Below are positions 1 to 7,337 of a DNA stretch of 10,785 nucleotides, one piece after another. Position 1 is the first letter of the stretch, and every line of letters begins with the position of its first letter. Both the position numbers and the translations under genes were made by a program. Origin of the DNA: Ilumatobacteraceae bacterium (lineage in GTDB: Bacteria > Actinomycetota > Acidimicrobiia > Acidimicrobiales > Ilumatobacteraceae); NCBI GenBank assembly GCA_016463105.1, contig JAEMRY010000045.1, positions 1 through 10,785 of the forward strand, in the 5' to 3' direction. Below the pieces are notes generated by a model, which was not told where the DNA came from, ran no database searches, and worked only from the letters and a program-made list of their open reading frames with translations.

Positions 1-601
1 GTACTTCAATGCCCGGTTGCTTCATCGGCACCAACAAATATGAAATGCCTTTGTGCTTCGGCGAATCTTTATCGGTGCGAGTTAGCAAGAAGCAATAATC
101 TGCGTGATGACCCTGTGTCGTCCAAACTTTTTGTCCGTTAATAATCCATTCATCACCGTCGAGCACAGCAGATGTTTTGACACTGGCCAGATCGCTACCA
201 CTATTTGGCTCGCTGAAACCTTGACACCAACTCATTTTGCCACTCAGAATTTTTGGCAGAAACTCTTGCTTTTGTTCTTCGGTGCCCCACTGCAACAATG
301 TTGGGCCAACAAGTGTGTCGCCAAAAAAATCGGCGCGCATCGGTGCACCTGCGTTGGCGAATTCTTCAGCCAAGACAACACCCTCTAAAGTGCTCAAACC
401 TTTGCCGCCATACTCTTTTGGCCACGTTGCACAAATCCATCCACCAGCAAATAATTTGTCGGGCCATGAGGCGTTGAATTCTTTTCGCTCAGCCGGTGTC
501 ATCTCGTGGTCTTTATCAAACCACTTCGGTGGAAGGTTGTCTTTGAGCCAAGCACGAATTTCTTCTCGGCGGGCTTGGGCTTCTGGGGTGTAGGTCAACA
601 T
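1..601 (-). CDS. Acyl-CoA dehydrogenase, N-terminal part (cut by window edge)
   Basis: FAD-dependent acyl-CoA dehydrogenase that forms the alpha,beta double bond in an acyl-CoA and passes electrons to ETF. The 200 visible residues start MLTYTPEAQARREEIRAWL and cover the N-terminal helical domain and the start of the middle beta domain. The family signature is seen as FSEPNSGSDLAS at residues 129-140, followed by the flavin-contacting stretch INGQKVWTTQG near 154-164. The ATG at 601-599 fits the usual family N-terminus, although the ribosome-binding site before it is weak. The family is normally about 380-400 residues, so roughly half the gene, including the catalytic glutamate region, lies beyond base 1. 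The exact substrate (fatty acid, branched chain or sterol side chain) cannot be told from this part. The etfBA pair at 8043-9816 encodes its likely electron acceptor. It is divergent from the antiporter gene. Confidence 0.93.
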   Translation of the reverse strand, partial: MLTYTPEAQARREEIRAWLKDNLPPKWFDKDHEMTPAERKEFNASWPDKLFAGGWICATWPKEYGGKGLSTLEGVVLAEEFANAGAPMRADFFGDTLVGPTLLQWGTEEQKQEFLPKILSGKMSWCQGFSEPNSGSDLASVKTSAVLDGDEWIINGQKVWTTQGHHADYCFLLTRTDKDSPKHKGISYLLVPMKQPGIEV

Positions 602-719
602 CTAACTATTCTTACTGGTTTTGAGTCATTGAGTCCATCCGCAAACATGTGACAAATCGCAATCTGCATACAACTTACACACCCTGTTAAAACTCCCGCA
701 ACATAAGGCTTGTATCGTT
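602..719. promoter_or_regulatory. Divergent intergenic region, likely holding promoters for both flanking genes
   Basis: This 118-base gap separates the divergent acyl-CoA dehydrogenase and antiporter starts and is the longest non-coding stretch in the window, so both promoters should lie here. A -35-like GTGACA is seen at 649-654, but no convincing -10 stands at the right distance. AAGG at 705-708 is a possible ribosome-binding site for the GTG at 720. A tandem octamer lies at 621-636. No clear inverted-repeat operator was found. Confidence 0.4.
621..636. repeat. Tandem 8-base direct repeat in the divergent promoter region
   Basis: TTGAGTCA at 621-628 is followed directly by TTGAGTCC at 629-636, differing only in the last base. 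It lies about 20 bases upstream of the acyl-CoA dehydrogenase start. Direct repeats of this size can be regulator sites, but a chance repeat cannot be excluded. Confidence 0.4.
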
Positions 720-3398
720 GTGTGCATTGTGAAAGCCGACTTTGTTTCTTTACTTCAAAATACTGCAGTCGCTGGTGGCATTGATATCAGCCAAGTTTTG
801 CTTGACTTAGCGATTATTTTGATCGTTGCTAAAGTCGCCGCCGAAATCTCAGATCGATTGGCAATACCCGCAGTAATCGGCGAAATTCTGGCCGGAATAT
901 TGATTGGCAATTCGGTTCTTGGCTTAGTAAGTACGAATGAGATTTTGTATGTAATGTCCGAACTGGGTGTAATTATTTTATTGCTGCAAGTTGGTCTTGA
1001 AACTGACGTAATCGAATTAAAAAATGTTGGTCGTGCGTCACTATTTGTTGGAGTAATCGGTGTCGTTGCGCCGATGGTTTTAGGTGTCGGCACAAGCGTT
1101 TTGTTCGGCAACGAAATTATGCCGTCACTATTTTTGGGCGCCGCACTAACTGCCACGAGCATTGGCATCACAGCCCGAGTTTTCGGCGACTTGCGCGCAC
1201 TGGCAACAGTTGAAGCACGCATTGTTCTTGGCGCGGCTGTGGCAGACGATGTCTTGGGTTTAATAATTCTGACGGTAATCACACGCATCGTTGAACGCGG
1301 GTCAGTTGGCATCGGCACAATTGTTTCGACTACCGCACTTGCTGTTGTGTTTCTCGTTATCACCAGCACAATCGGGCTCACAATATTTCCGGCTCTGTTT
1401 TCGAGAATTGCAAAACTTAGTAAATCATCTGCGACGATTCCGGTTGTCGCAATCGGCATCACGCTGGGCTTTGCTGTTTTGGCCAACGCTGCGAATCTTG
1501 CACCAATAATCGGAGCCTTCGTAGCTGGGTTTTCGCTGCGACGGATTGTCGCACACGAACGCGTTGAGCGCGATGTCAACTCACTGGGTCAAGTTTTCAT
1601 CCCAATATTTTTTCTAAATATCGGTATCAACACAGATATCTCAAGTATGGCGAATGCAAAAGTTCTCGGCATCGCTGCTGCGCTTAGCGCAGTTGCTATT
1701 TTTGGCAAACTAATTTCATCAGTCGGAGCATTCGGTGTGAGGGCTGACAAATTAGCAATCGGTTTTGGTATGTTGCCCCGCGGAGAAGTCGGTTTGATTT
1801 TTGCCACGATCGGTTTGCGCACTGGAGTTCTTGACGAAAATTTATATGGATCGCTTTTAGTTGTTGTGCTTATAACAACATTGATTGCCCCGCCACTGTT
1901 GCGTTGGCGCCTTGGCAAAGAGCAATCTGCAATTGACATTTCTGATTTAGTTTCTCAAGAACCTGCGAACGGATGGCTATCAGTAAGCGACGGAGTCATC
2001 TCTCTAAACGGCACGCCTCCTGTGCAAATGCTCGTCGAACTCGGGCTCGATACTGCACTGCTTGTTTCTGATGCACGACCAAATGACAAAATGCTTGACT
2101 GGTTTGCGCTTCATCGCAATGCAACTTTGAGTTGGAATAAATCTGCAACTGTCGGATTACTGCGCGTTCTGCGATATGGCTCGGCTCGCTCGTGGCGATT
2201 TCTTGACACCATTGGTTTAATTTCTCGGGCGCTACCTGAAGTTGCCAGCGCAATGTCTGCTCGCTCAAGTGATGCCACCGAACTTGACCCGACTCATTCA
2301 TTACGGTTTCCAACTGTTGACGCGATTTGCTCAAATGCATCAACAACTACAACTGACGATGACGAAATTGTGCTGGCGGCGTTTGCTAAAGATATCGATG
2401 ATGCAGGCGCCAATTGGTCACAGGCCGTGCATCGGCTTGGTTTAGATCTCGCAACTACTTCGGAGATCACGATGTTGGTTGAAGGCAGTGCAATGTTGCA
2501 TTCAATTACGCAGGTTGAACCATTACAAATTACAGATCGATTGATTACCCAGATTGCAAATCACCTTAAAAGCCCTAAGACCGTTGAACAATGTCGACAA
2601 TTAATGAACGCTCGAGACAACATTAATGAGACACAACATCTTGCTCTGATTCAAATCGTTACTAGTGTTCAAGAAGTTCTCGCACATCCTGATCTGATTG
2701 ATTCAAGTTCAAATGATCCACTTGAAGTGCGAATGCAGGCCGCCCAAGCGCTGGTAACTGACGCCAATATTCATGCACGAATTTCAAATTCACCTGCAAG
2801 CTATGTGCTGACTCATTCGCCAGAAGAACTAGTTCGTCACGCAGAACTTGTCGAGCCACTTCCGCGCCCTGGACAGGCTCGGGTTGCAGTTCGCGGAATG
2901 GCAAACGATGAACACGAATGGATGGTAAACATTGCGACCAAAGACCGATCGGCATTGTTGGCACGATTATCGGGTGCGCTTGCGTCTCTTGAATTGAATG
3001 TAATCAATGCCGACATTGCGACTTGGCCTGACGGCGCGGTGATTGACACATTTATTGTGCGCAGTGCACAAAAACCAAACCTGCTCGCGCTTGACGGCGC
3101 GGTTAGAGACTCGTTGCGCGGCCGCATTGCAAATGTGCAACGTGGCTCGCTAAATCTTTCGGTAACTATTGACCAGAGTGCACACCCGTGGCACTCGATC
3201 GTGCGAATCGAGGGTACCGACCGCCAAGGATTGTTGCGGGATATCACCGCTGGCTTGGCACGAAGCAAAGTAATTATCCACCATGCCAAAATCTCAACTA
3301 TTAATGCGCAAGTGCACAACGAGTTCGAGGTTTCAGATCGTCTCGGGCGAAAAATTTCGCTTCAAGCCTGCGAACGAGTTAGGCGCGCGCTTCGTTAA
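720..3398 (+). CDS. CPA2-type cation/proton antiporter fused to a GlnD-like tail (degenerate HD plus two ACT domains)
   Basis: The 892-residue protein has two halves. Residues about 22-393 form a Na+/H+ exchanger domain with many membrane segments. It shows PAVIGEILAGILIG at 50-63 and the paired ion-binding aspartates D176-D177 in AAVADDVLG, as in electrogenic CPA2 (KefB/GerN-like) antiporters. From about 465 onward it resembles GlnD: GLLRVLRYG at 479, GLISRALPEV at 499-508, DPTHSLRFPTVDA ending near 535, a degenerate HD core LAAFAKDID at 552-560, YVLTHSPEELVRHAEL from 695, ACT1 about 733-780 and ACT2 about 825-885 (GTDRQGLLRDIT). The GlnD nucleotidyltransferase domain is missing. GTG 720 has AAGG 11 bases upstream; GTG 729 is an alternative. 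Predicted role: inner-membrane K+ or Na+/H+ exchange controlled by a ligand, perhaps glutamine, bound to the cytoplasmic ACT domains. The antiporter call is firm; ligand control is inference. Confidence 0.9.
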   Translation: MCIVKADFVSLLQNTAVAGGIDISQVLLDLAIILIVAKVAAEISDRLAIPAVIGEILAGILIGNSVLGLVSTNEILYVMSELGVIILLLQVGLETDVIELKNVGRASLFVGVIGVVAPMVLGVGTSVLFGNEIMPSLFLGAALTATSIGITARVFGDLRALATVEARIVLGAAVADDVLGLIILTVITRIVERGSVGIGTIVSTTALAVVFLVITSTIGLTIFPALFSRIAKLSKSSATIPVVAIGITLGFAVLANAANLAPIIGAFVAGFSLRRIVAHERVERDVNSLGQVFIPIFFLNIGINTDISSMANAKVLGIAAALSAVAIFGKLISSVGAFGVRADKLAIGFGMLPRGEVGLIFATIGLRTGVLDENLYGSLLVVVLITTLIAPPLLRWRLGKEQSAIDISDLVSQEPANGWLSVSDGVISLNGTPPVQMLVELGLDTALLVSDARPNDKMLDWFALHRNATLSWNKSATVGLLRVLRYGSARSWRFLDTIGLISRALPEVASAMSARSSDATELDPTHSLRFPTVDAICSNASTTTTDDDEIVLAAFAKDIDDAGANWSQAVHRLGLDLATTSEITMLVEGSAMLHSITQVEPLQITDRLITQIANHLKSPKTVEQCRQLMNARDNINETQHLALIQIVTSVQEVLAHPDLIDSSSNDPLEVRMQAAQALVTDANIHARISNSPASYVLTHSPEELVRHAELVEPLPRPGQARVAVRGMANDEHEWMVNIATKDRSALLARLSGALASLELNVINADIATWPDGAVIDTFIVRSAQKPNLLALDGAVRDSLRGRIANVQRGSLNLSVTIDQSAHPWHSIVRIEGTDRQGLLRDITAGLARSKVIIHHAKISTINAQVHNEFEVSDRLGRKISLQACERVRRALR

Positions 3399-3447
3399 GT
3401 TTTGCTTCATTAGGGGCAGAGCCTGCTCGACAGCCTAAAGTTCAAGC

Positions 3448-4638
3448 ATGACTTTGACGGATAACCCACCGGCCGCAACTGAGCGCTGGACATATCAATG
3501 GAAAGAACTTTACGAAGAAGTAATTAACACTGGATTGTGCACGGGATGTGCTGCGTGTGTTATTTCTTGTCCGCATGATGTGATCGGTTACGAACATGAA
3601 GAAGGAAAGTACAAACCATTTCATCTAGAAGAAGATCTTGGTCTTGATAATTGCGGTCACGGCGAAAAAGGTTGCACAAGTTGCACACGAGCATGCCCAC
3701 GGTTTCGCGCATGGGAGCCAGAGGCCGACATGCATTTGTTCGGTCGCGAACGCAAAGACGAAGAGATGTACGGGCAGTACAAGCAACTTCTTATGGTGCG
3801 TGCCGCCGACGAGCAGACTCATAAAAAAGGTCAAGACGGTGGATTCGTTGGTGCGATGTTGATCTGGTTGTTGAAAAATGACTACATCGACGCGGCGTTG
3901 ACAAGTTTTGTTGAGGGTGATGGTTCTTCATGGAAGGCGTTGCCGGGTCTCGCACGAACGCCAGAAGAAGTGCTCGCCTCTTCAGGAAGTCGCTATACAT
4001 ATTCGGCGAATACTTTGGCGATTCGTGATGCACAAAAAGAAGGTCTAAACCGTCTCGCGCTTGTGGGTATGAGTTGCCAGTCTTCTGCTTTGCCAATCAT
4101 GTGGAAGCGTAAAGTCGGAAAGATCGGTAAGCCATTTTTGTTCAATATTGGTTTGCTATGTTCAAAAACTTTTGACGATGCAATTTTTGAAGAACTGTTC
4201 TTGGCGAAATACGGTTTGAAAAAAGAAGAAATGGTCAAGATGAACATCAAAGGCGTGTTTCAAATTTGGATGAAGGACGGCTCGTACCACGAGATAGATC
4301 TAAAAGAGTGTCACAAATGGACACGCGAGGGTTGCAAGATGTGTCCAGACTTCGCCGCCGAGCACGCAGATATTTCAACTGGCGGTATCGGCGAAGACAA
4401 CGACTGGACCCTTTGCGTGGTGCGAACCGAACTTGGCGAAGAAGTAATGAATCGAATGATCAAAGACGGATCAATAATCGCCCGTCCGGCAGAAACAGAT
4501 GCCACGGCGATGAAACTGTTGCGACTCTTAAGCATCGTCAGTCGTCGACGCTGGCCAGAGTTCGCCGACAAGGCTGTCAGCGTTGGTGTGCCAGCACCGA
4601 AGAAAAAAGCCGACGGCACTTTGCCTGCGGCACATTAA
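3448..4638 (+). CDS. FrhB-family protein (coenzyme F420 hydrogenase/dehydrogenase beta subunit) with dicluster ferredoxin domain
   Basis: Iron-sulfur flavoprotein of the FrhB family (PF04422 plus PF04432), members of which move electrons between F420, flavin and iron-sulfur centres. The 396-residue protein begins with two 4Fe-4S cysteine sets: C31, C34, C37, C41 followed by P42, and C69, C76, C79, C83 followed by P84. The FrhB N-domain follows with KGQDGGFVGAML, then the C-domain with GMSCQSSAL, and then CKMCPDF (C296, C299) leading to the family motif DISTGGIG. Classical FrhB subunits are about 280 residues, so this is a longer, ferredoxin-bearing form. No hydrogenase large or small subunit is nearby, so it probably works alone or with an unlinked oxidoreductase. 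ATG 3448 leaves about 30 residues before the first cluster; its ribosome-binding site is weak. It follows the antiporter by 49 bases and precedes the transporter by 24. F420 specificity is inferred from the family. Confidence 0.85.
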   Translation: MTLTDNPPAATERWTYQWKELYEEVINTGLCTGCAACVISCPHDVIGYEHEEGKYKPFHLEEDLGLDNCGHGEKGCTSCTRACPRFRAWEPEADMHLFGRERKDEEMYGQYKQLLMVRAADEQTHKKGQDGGFVGAMLIWLLKNDYIDAALTSFVEGDGSSWKALPGLARTPEEVLASSGSRYTYSANTLAIRDAQKEGLNRLALVGMSCQSSALPIMWKRKVGKIGKPFLFNIGLLCSKTFDDAIFEELFLAKYGLKKEEMVKMNIKGVFQIWMKDGSYHEIDLKECHKWTREGCKMCPDFAAEHADISTGGIGEDNDWTLCVVRTELGEEVMNRMIKDGSIIARPAETDATAMKLLRLLSIVSRRRWPEFADKAVSVGVPAPKKKADGTLPAAH

Positions 4639-4662
4639 CGAGCTCTAACAGGCTTTAATTTT

Positions 4663-5445
4663 ATGGACGCTGGCTTTTTTAGGGATGTCTTAACGCTTGT
4701 TGCGGGCGTCGTAACCGGAATCATGTCTGGCACATTCGGTGTAGGCGGCGCAGTTATTTCAACTCCAGCGATTCGCGCACTTGGTTGTTCAGCCGCGTTG
4801 GCAGTCGGCACAACACTGCCTTCAATTCTGCCTGGGGCTGTAACCGGCTCTTGGCGTTATCGCCAAGGCGAACTAATTCGTTGGAGAGTGATTATGTTCA
4901 CTGCGCCGGCGGGTGTCGTTTCTGCCGTTGTTGGAGCGTGGATTTCGCCACGCGTACCTGGCGACGGACATTTATTGATGGTGCTTACTGCACTGCTGTT
5001 GATGTGGAGTGCAATCAATATGATTCGCGTTGTCGCACCAAAAAATTTATCTGACGAACATGTAATAACTCAAAAATCACAAAATACTTTGGCGATACTC
5101 ACTGGCATATTTGCTGGCGGATTATCTGGTCTGCTGGGAATAGGTGGCGGAATCATCATGGTGCCTCTGTTTCGGCGGTGGCTTGGTTTGCCTATCAAAA
5201 ACGCAGTTGCTACTTCACTGATTTGTGTCGGTTGTTTTGCAATACCCGGCACGATCACTCATGCGCTCGAAAATGGAATCGATTGGCGATTCGCACTTTG
5301 GCTCACCGCTGGTGTTGTAGTCGGTGCACCACTTGGTTCGAAGATGGCACTCAAAATGAGCGACAAAAAGTTGCAACGTGTGTTTGGATTATTTTTAGCC
5401 GCGATCTCAGTTGTCTACGGGCTCGGTGAACTTTTAGCTTTATAA
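4663..5445 (+). CDS. TSUP family membrane transporter (TauE/SafE, sulfite exporter type)
   Basis: Integral membrane protein of 260 residues matching the TauE/SafE (PF01925) family, whose characterised members move sulfite, sulfoacetate or other small organic anions. It shows the family's internal duplication. The glycine-rich motif occurs near residues 16-31 (GIMSGTFGVGGAVIS) and again at about 148-163 (GIFAGGLSGLLGIGGG), each followed by a short P-containing loop and further hydrophobic segments, for about eight membrane spans in all. Length is normal. It lies 24 bases downstream of the FrhB-like gene on the same strand, so co-transcription is likely. The substrate cannot be told from sequence. 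Pairing with a redox flavoprotein makes a sulfur oxyanion a reasonable but unproven guess. Confidence 0.88.
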   Translation: MDAGFFRDVLTLVAGVVTGIMSGTFGVGGAVISTPAIRALGCSAALAVGTTLPSILPGAVTGSWRYRQGELIRWRVIMFTAPAGVVSAVVGAWISPRVPGDGHLLMVLTALLLMWSAINMIRVVAPKNLSDEHVITQKSQNTLAILTGIFAGGLSGLLGIGGGIIMVPLFRRWLGLPIKNAVATSLICVGCFAIPGTITHALENGIDWRFALWLTAGVVVGAPLGSKMALKMSDKKLQRVFGLFLAAISVVYGLGELLAL

Positions 5446-5447
5446 TA

Positions 5448-6125
5448 TTAGCGCGCTAGTTTGAGCGCTGTTTTAAAAATATTGTTGAACATTTTCTCGG
5501 TAAGTTTTCCGGTGAAAGTATTTTGTTGACTTGGATGATATGAACAGACGATTTTATATTTATCGTGATTAACGACAACTCCGTGACCAAACTTAGGTCT
5601 TGGACGAATCTTTAATTCGTCACAAACTGCCTGAAACGAAAATGAGCCAAGGCAGATGATTACTTTTGCGTTGGTCAACATCTCAAGTTCGCGCGTCAAA
5701 AAAGAAGAACATTTTTTGCGTTCACCAGGAGTTGGTTTATTTGCAGGTGGCGCACAACGCACAGCAGAGGTAACCCACGCATTTTGTAAAGTAAGGCCGT
5801 CATTGAGCGAAACAGATTCTGGTTGCGAAGCCAATCCTGCCTTGTGCATCGCCCGATATAGCCAATCACCACTGCGATCTCCTGTAAAAACCCTGCCGGT
5901 GCGATTTGCCCCGTGCGCTCCAGGTGCAAGACCCAAAACTATTATTCGCGCTTGCTTATCCCCGAAACCAACAATTGGTTTACCCCAATAATTTTCTGTC
6001 ACATACGAAGCGCGCTTTTCGACAGATACTTTCTCGCGCCATCTCACTAAACGTGGGCACTTGTGGCAGTCAATTATTTCAATGGCCAATTTATCCAAGC
6101 CGTCCAGGTTCTGTTTTTTGCTCAC
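5448..6125 (-). CDS. Family-5 uracil-DNA glycosylase (UdgB type)
   Basis: Base-excision repair enzyme that removes uracil, and in this family also other deaminated bases, from DNA. In the 225-residue protein, motif 1 is GLAPGAHGANRTGR at 65-78 followed by VFTGDRSG. The GLAPG form, lacking the acidic residue of the family-4 GEAPG motif, marks family 5. Motif 2 is HPS at 197-199. C20, C23, C124 and C139 are placed as the four ligands of the 4Fe-4S cluster seen in families 4 and 5. The start is GTG at 6125-6123 with no clear ribosome-binding site. The gene is convergent with the transporter (two bases between stops) and divergent from the phosphatase (43 bases). It looks intact and of usual length. 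Confidence 0.92.
   Translation of the reverse strand: MSKKQNLDGLDKLAIEIIDCHKCPRLVRWREKVSVEKRASYVTENYWGKPIVGFGDKQARIIVLGLAPGAHGANRTGRVFTGDRSGDWLYRAMHKAGLASQPESVSLNDGLTLQNAWVTSAVRCAPPANKPTPGERKKCSSFLTRELEMLTNAKVIICLGSFSFQAVCDELKIRPRPKFGHGVVVNHDKYKIVCSYHPSQQNTFTGKLTEKMFNNIFKTALKLAR
5450..5474 (+). terminator. Possible weak rho-independent terminator after the TSUP gene
   Basis: AGCGC at 5450-5454 pairs with GCGCT at 5465-5469 across a 10-base loop, followed by GTTTT. It starts five bases after the transporter stop, inside the end of the convergent glycosylase gene. The stem is short, so this is only a candidate. Confidence 0.3.
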
Positions 6126-6168
6126 AAGACGAGATTATGCGCTACGCCGATAGTTTGAAGATCTGACA

Positions 6169-6825
6169 ATGAAGAGCAAAAACAAAAAATCATCCGGCCC
6201 AAAGTCGACGCTGATAATCATGGTGCGGCACGGCAAAACGCCGAGCACGGGCAAGTTGCTACCCGGTAGAGCCGCAGGATTGCACCTCAGCGATACAGGC
6301 AAGCAAGAGGCTCTAGATGTCGCTGCGCGCCTAAGCAAACTAAAAAATGTCTCTGCTATCTATGCTTCACCTTTAGAGCGAGCGCGCGAAACAGCCGCTC
6401 CTACGGCCAAACTTCTTAACCAGAAAGTATTAATAAACAAAGGTCTGCTTGAATGCGATTTTGGTGATTGGACCGGCAAAGAATTAAGTAAGTTGATGAA
6501 ACTTCCTGAGTGGTCGACTGTTCAACGTGCCCCAAGTACGTTTCGCTTTCCAAATGGCGAAAGTTTCACTGAGATGCAAACTCGAATGACCACGACACTC
6601 GATGATTTGAGATCGAAACACAAAGGTGGTGTTGTGATTTGCTTCTCTCATGCCGACCCGATCAAAGCAGCAGTCGCTCATGCCATGGGCACACATCTGG
6701 ATTTATTTCAACGCATCGTAATTAGCACTTGTTCGGTTAGCGCCGTGTCATATTCGGCTTATGGGCCCGTAGTTCTAACTGTTAATTCAACTGGTGGCGA
6801 ACTATCCGAATTGCGTATGTCATGA
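6169..6825 (+). CDS. Histidine phosphatase superfamily protein, MSMEG_4193 type
   Basis: Member of the phosphoglycerate-mutase-like histidine phosphatase superfamily, which works through a phosphohistidine intermediate. The catalytic RHG triplet is at 20-22 (MVRHGKTPSTGK). Further active-site elements are YASPLERARETA at 65-76, GLLECDFGDW with E95, and SHADP with the second histidine H161. The insertion after RHG (TPSTGKLLPGRAAGLHLSDT) and the partners downstream fit the actinobacterial MSMEG_4193 subfamily (annotated as probable phosphomutase). The 218-residue protein has a lysine-rich leader before the beta strand. ATG 6169 has GAAG at 6157-6160 as a weak ribosome-binding site. Its TGA overlaps the next gene's ATG by four bases (ATGA), so the pair is translationally coupled. 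The substrate is unknown; phosphatase activity is more likely than mutase activity, but this is inference. Confidence 0.9.
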   Translation: MKSKNKKSSGPKSTLIIMVRHGKTPSTGKLLPGRAAGLHLSDTGKQEALDVAARLSKLKNVSAIYASPLERARETAAPTAKLLNQKVLINKGLLECDFGDWTGKELSKLMKLPEWSTVQRAPSTFRFPNGESFTEMQTRMTTTLDDLRSKHKGGVVICFSHADPIKAAVAHAMGTHLDLFQRIVISTCSVSAVSYSAYGPVVLTVNSTGGELSELRMS

Positions 6826-7337
6826 GTTTGTATTTTGAATTTGATGTAACAGACGCATTTACGACTGGTGCGCTCGGTGAACCTGGTCAGCGAACTTTTG
6901 TTTTGCAAGTTCGTGCAGAAGGACAACGCATCTCAATAAAGTGCGAAAAAGAACAAGTCGCAGCAATGTCTGAATACCTGCGCAAACTGCTCGCAGATGC
7001 TCCGGATGTTTCGCAACGACCAATTGAAGATGCGATGCAACTTTCAATGCCTGTTGAACCAGAATTCGTACTCGGCACAGTTGGCTTGGCCTATGACTCG
7101 ATTAGTGACCGACTAGTCATCCAATTAGATGAAATTGCGATAGCGACCGACGGTCAAGAGCCAGATGATAATGCCGTCTCACTAGACGTTTCACGAATTC
7201 GTGCGAACATCACCCGCGGTCAGGCTGCAGCATTTTGTGAACATGCAGACGATGTTGTTGCTTCAGGTCGACCCACTTGTATTTTCTGTGGTCGACCAAT
7301 TAATAAAGATGGCCATTTGTGTCCACGAATGAATTAA
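6822..7337 (+). CDS. DUF3090 family protein with C-terminal zinc ribbon
   Basis: Conserved actinobacterial protein of unknown function, 171 residues. It opens MSLYFEFDVTDAFTTGALGE and continues with PGQRTFVLQVRAEG, the typical DUF3090 beginning. A middle region that looks mixed alpha/beta follows, and the protein ends in a compact cysteine motif CIFCGRPINKDGHLCPRMN with C153, C156, H165 and C167, which very likely binds zinc. There is no signal peptide or membrane segment, so it should be cytoplasmic. Its ATG overlaps the phosphatase stop by four bases, and its own 3' end overlaps the next start by 19 bases, so it is the middle member of a coupled trio. The family usually sits between these same two partners, which suggests a shared process or complex. 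I do not know a biochemical function for it. Confidence 0.9.
   Translation: MSLYFEFDVTDAFTTGALGEPGQRTFVLQVRAEGQRISIKCEKEQVAAMSEYLRKLLADAPDVSQRPIEDAMQLSMPVEPEFVLGTVGLAYDSISDRLVIQLDEIAIATDGQEPDDNAVSLDVSRIRANITRGQAAAFCEHADDVVASGRPTCIFCGRPINKDGHLCPRMN

Noticed and set aside
104..593. Plus-strand open frames opposite the acyl-CoA dehydrogenase
   Set aside because: The minus strand gives a clean 200-residue dehydrogenase with the family signature, so the plus-strand frames are shadows.
755..1579. A 274-codon open frame on the minus strand inside the antiporter gene
   Set aside because: It lies opposite the membrane half of a well-supported gene. Its product is rich in T, S, I and K with no recognisable domain, as expected from the complement of hydrophobic codons.
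2837..3319. A 160-codon open frame on the minus strand opposite the ACT domains
   Set aside because: The plus-strand frame encodes clear ACT domains. The minus-strand product has no family features and no ribosome-binding site was evident.
1996..3398. Reading this region as a separate GlnD gene
   Set aside because: There is no stop between the antiporter and GlnD-like parts, and the nucleotidyltransferase motif needed for a working PII uridylyltransferase is absent. It is one fused frame.
3399..3447. Short hairpin (GGCAG-AGC-CTGCT like) between the antiporter and FrhB genes as a terminator
   Set aside because: The stem is only 4-5 pairs and no T-run follows. The spacing fits a continuous operon just as well.
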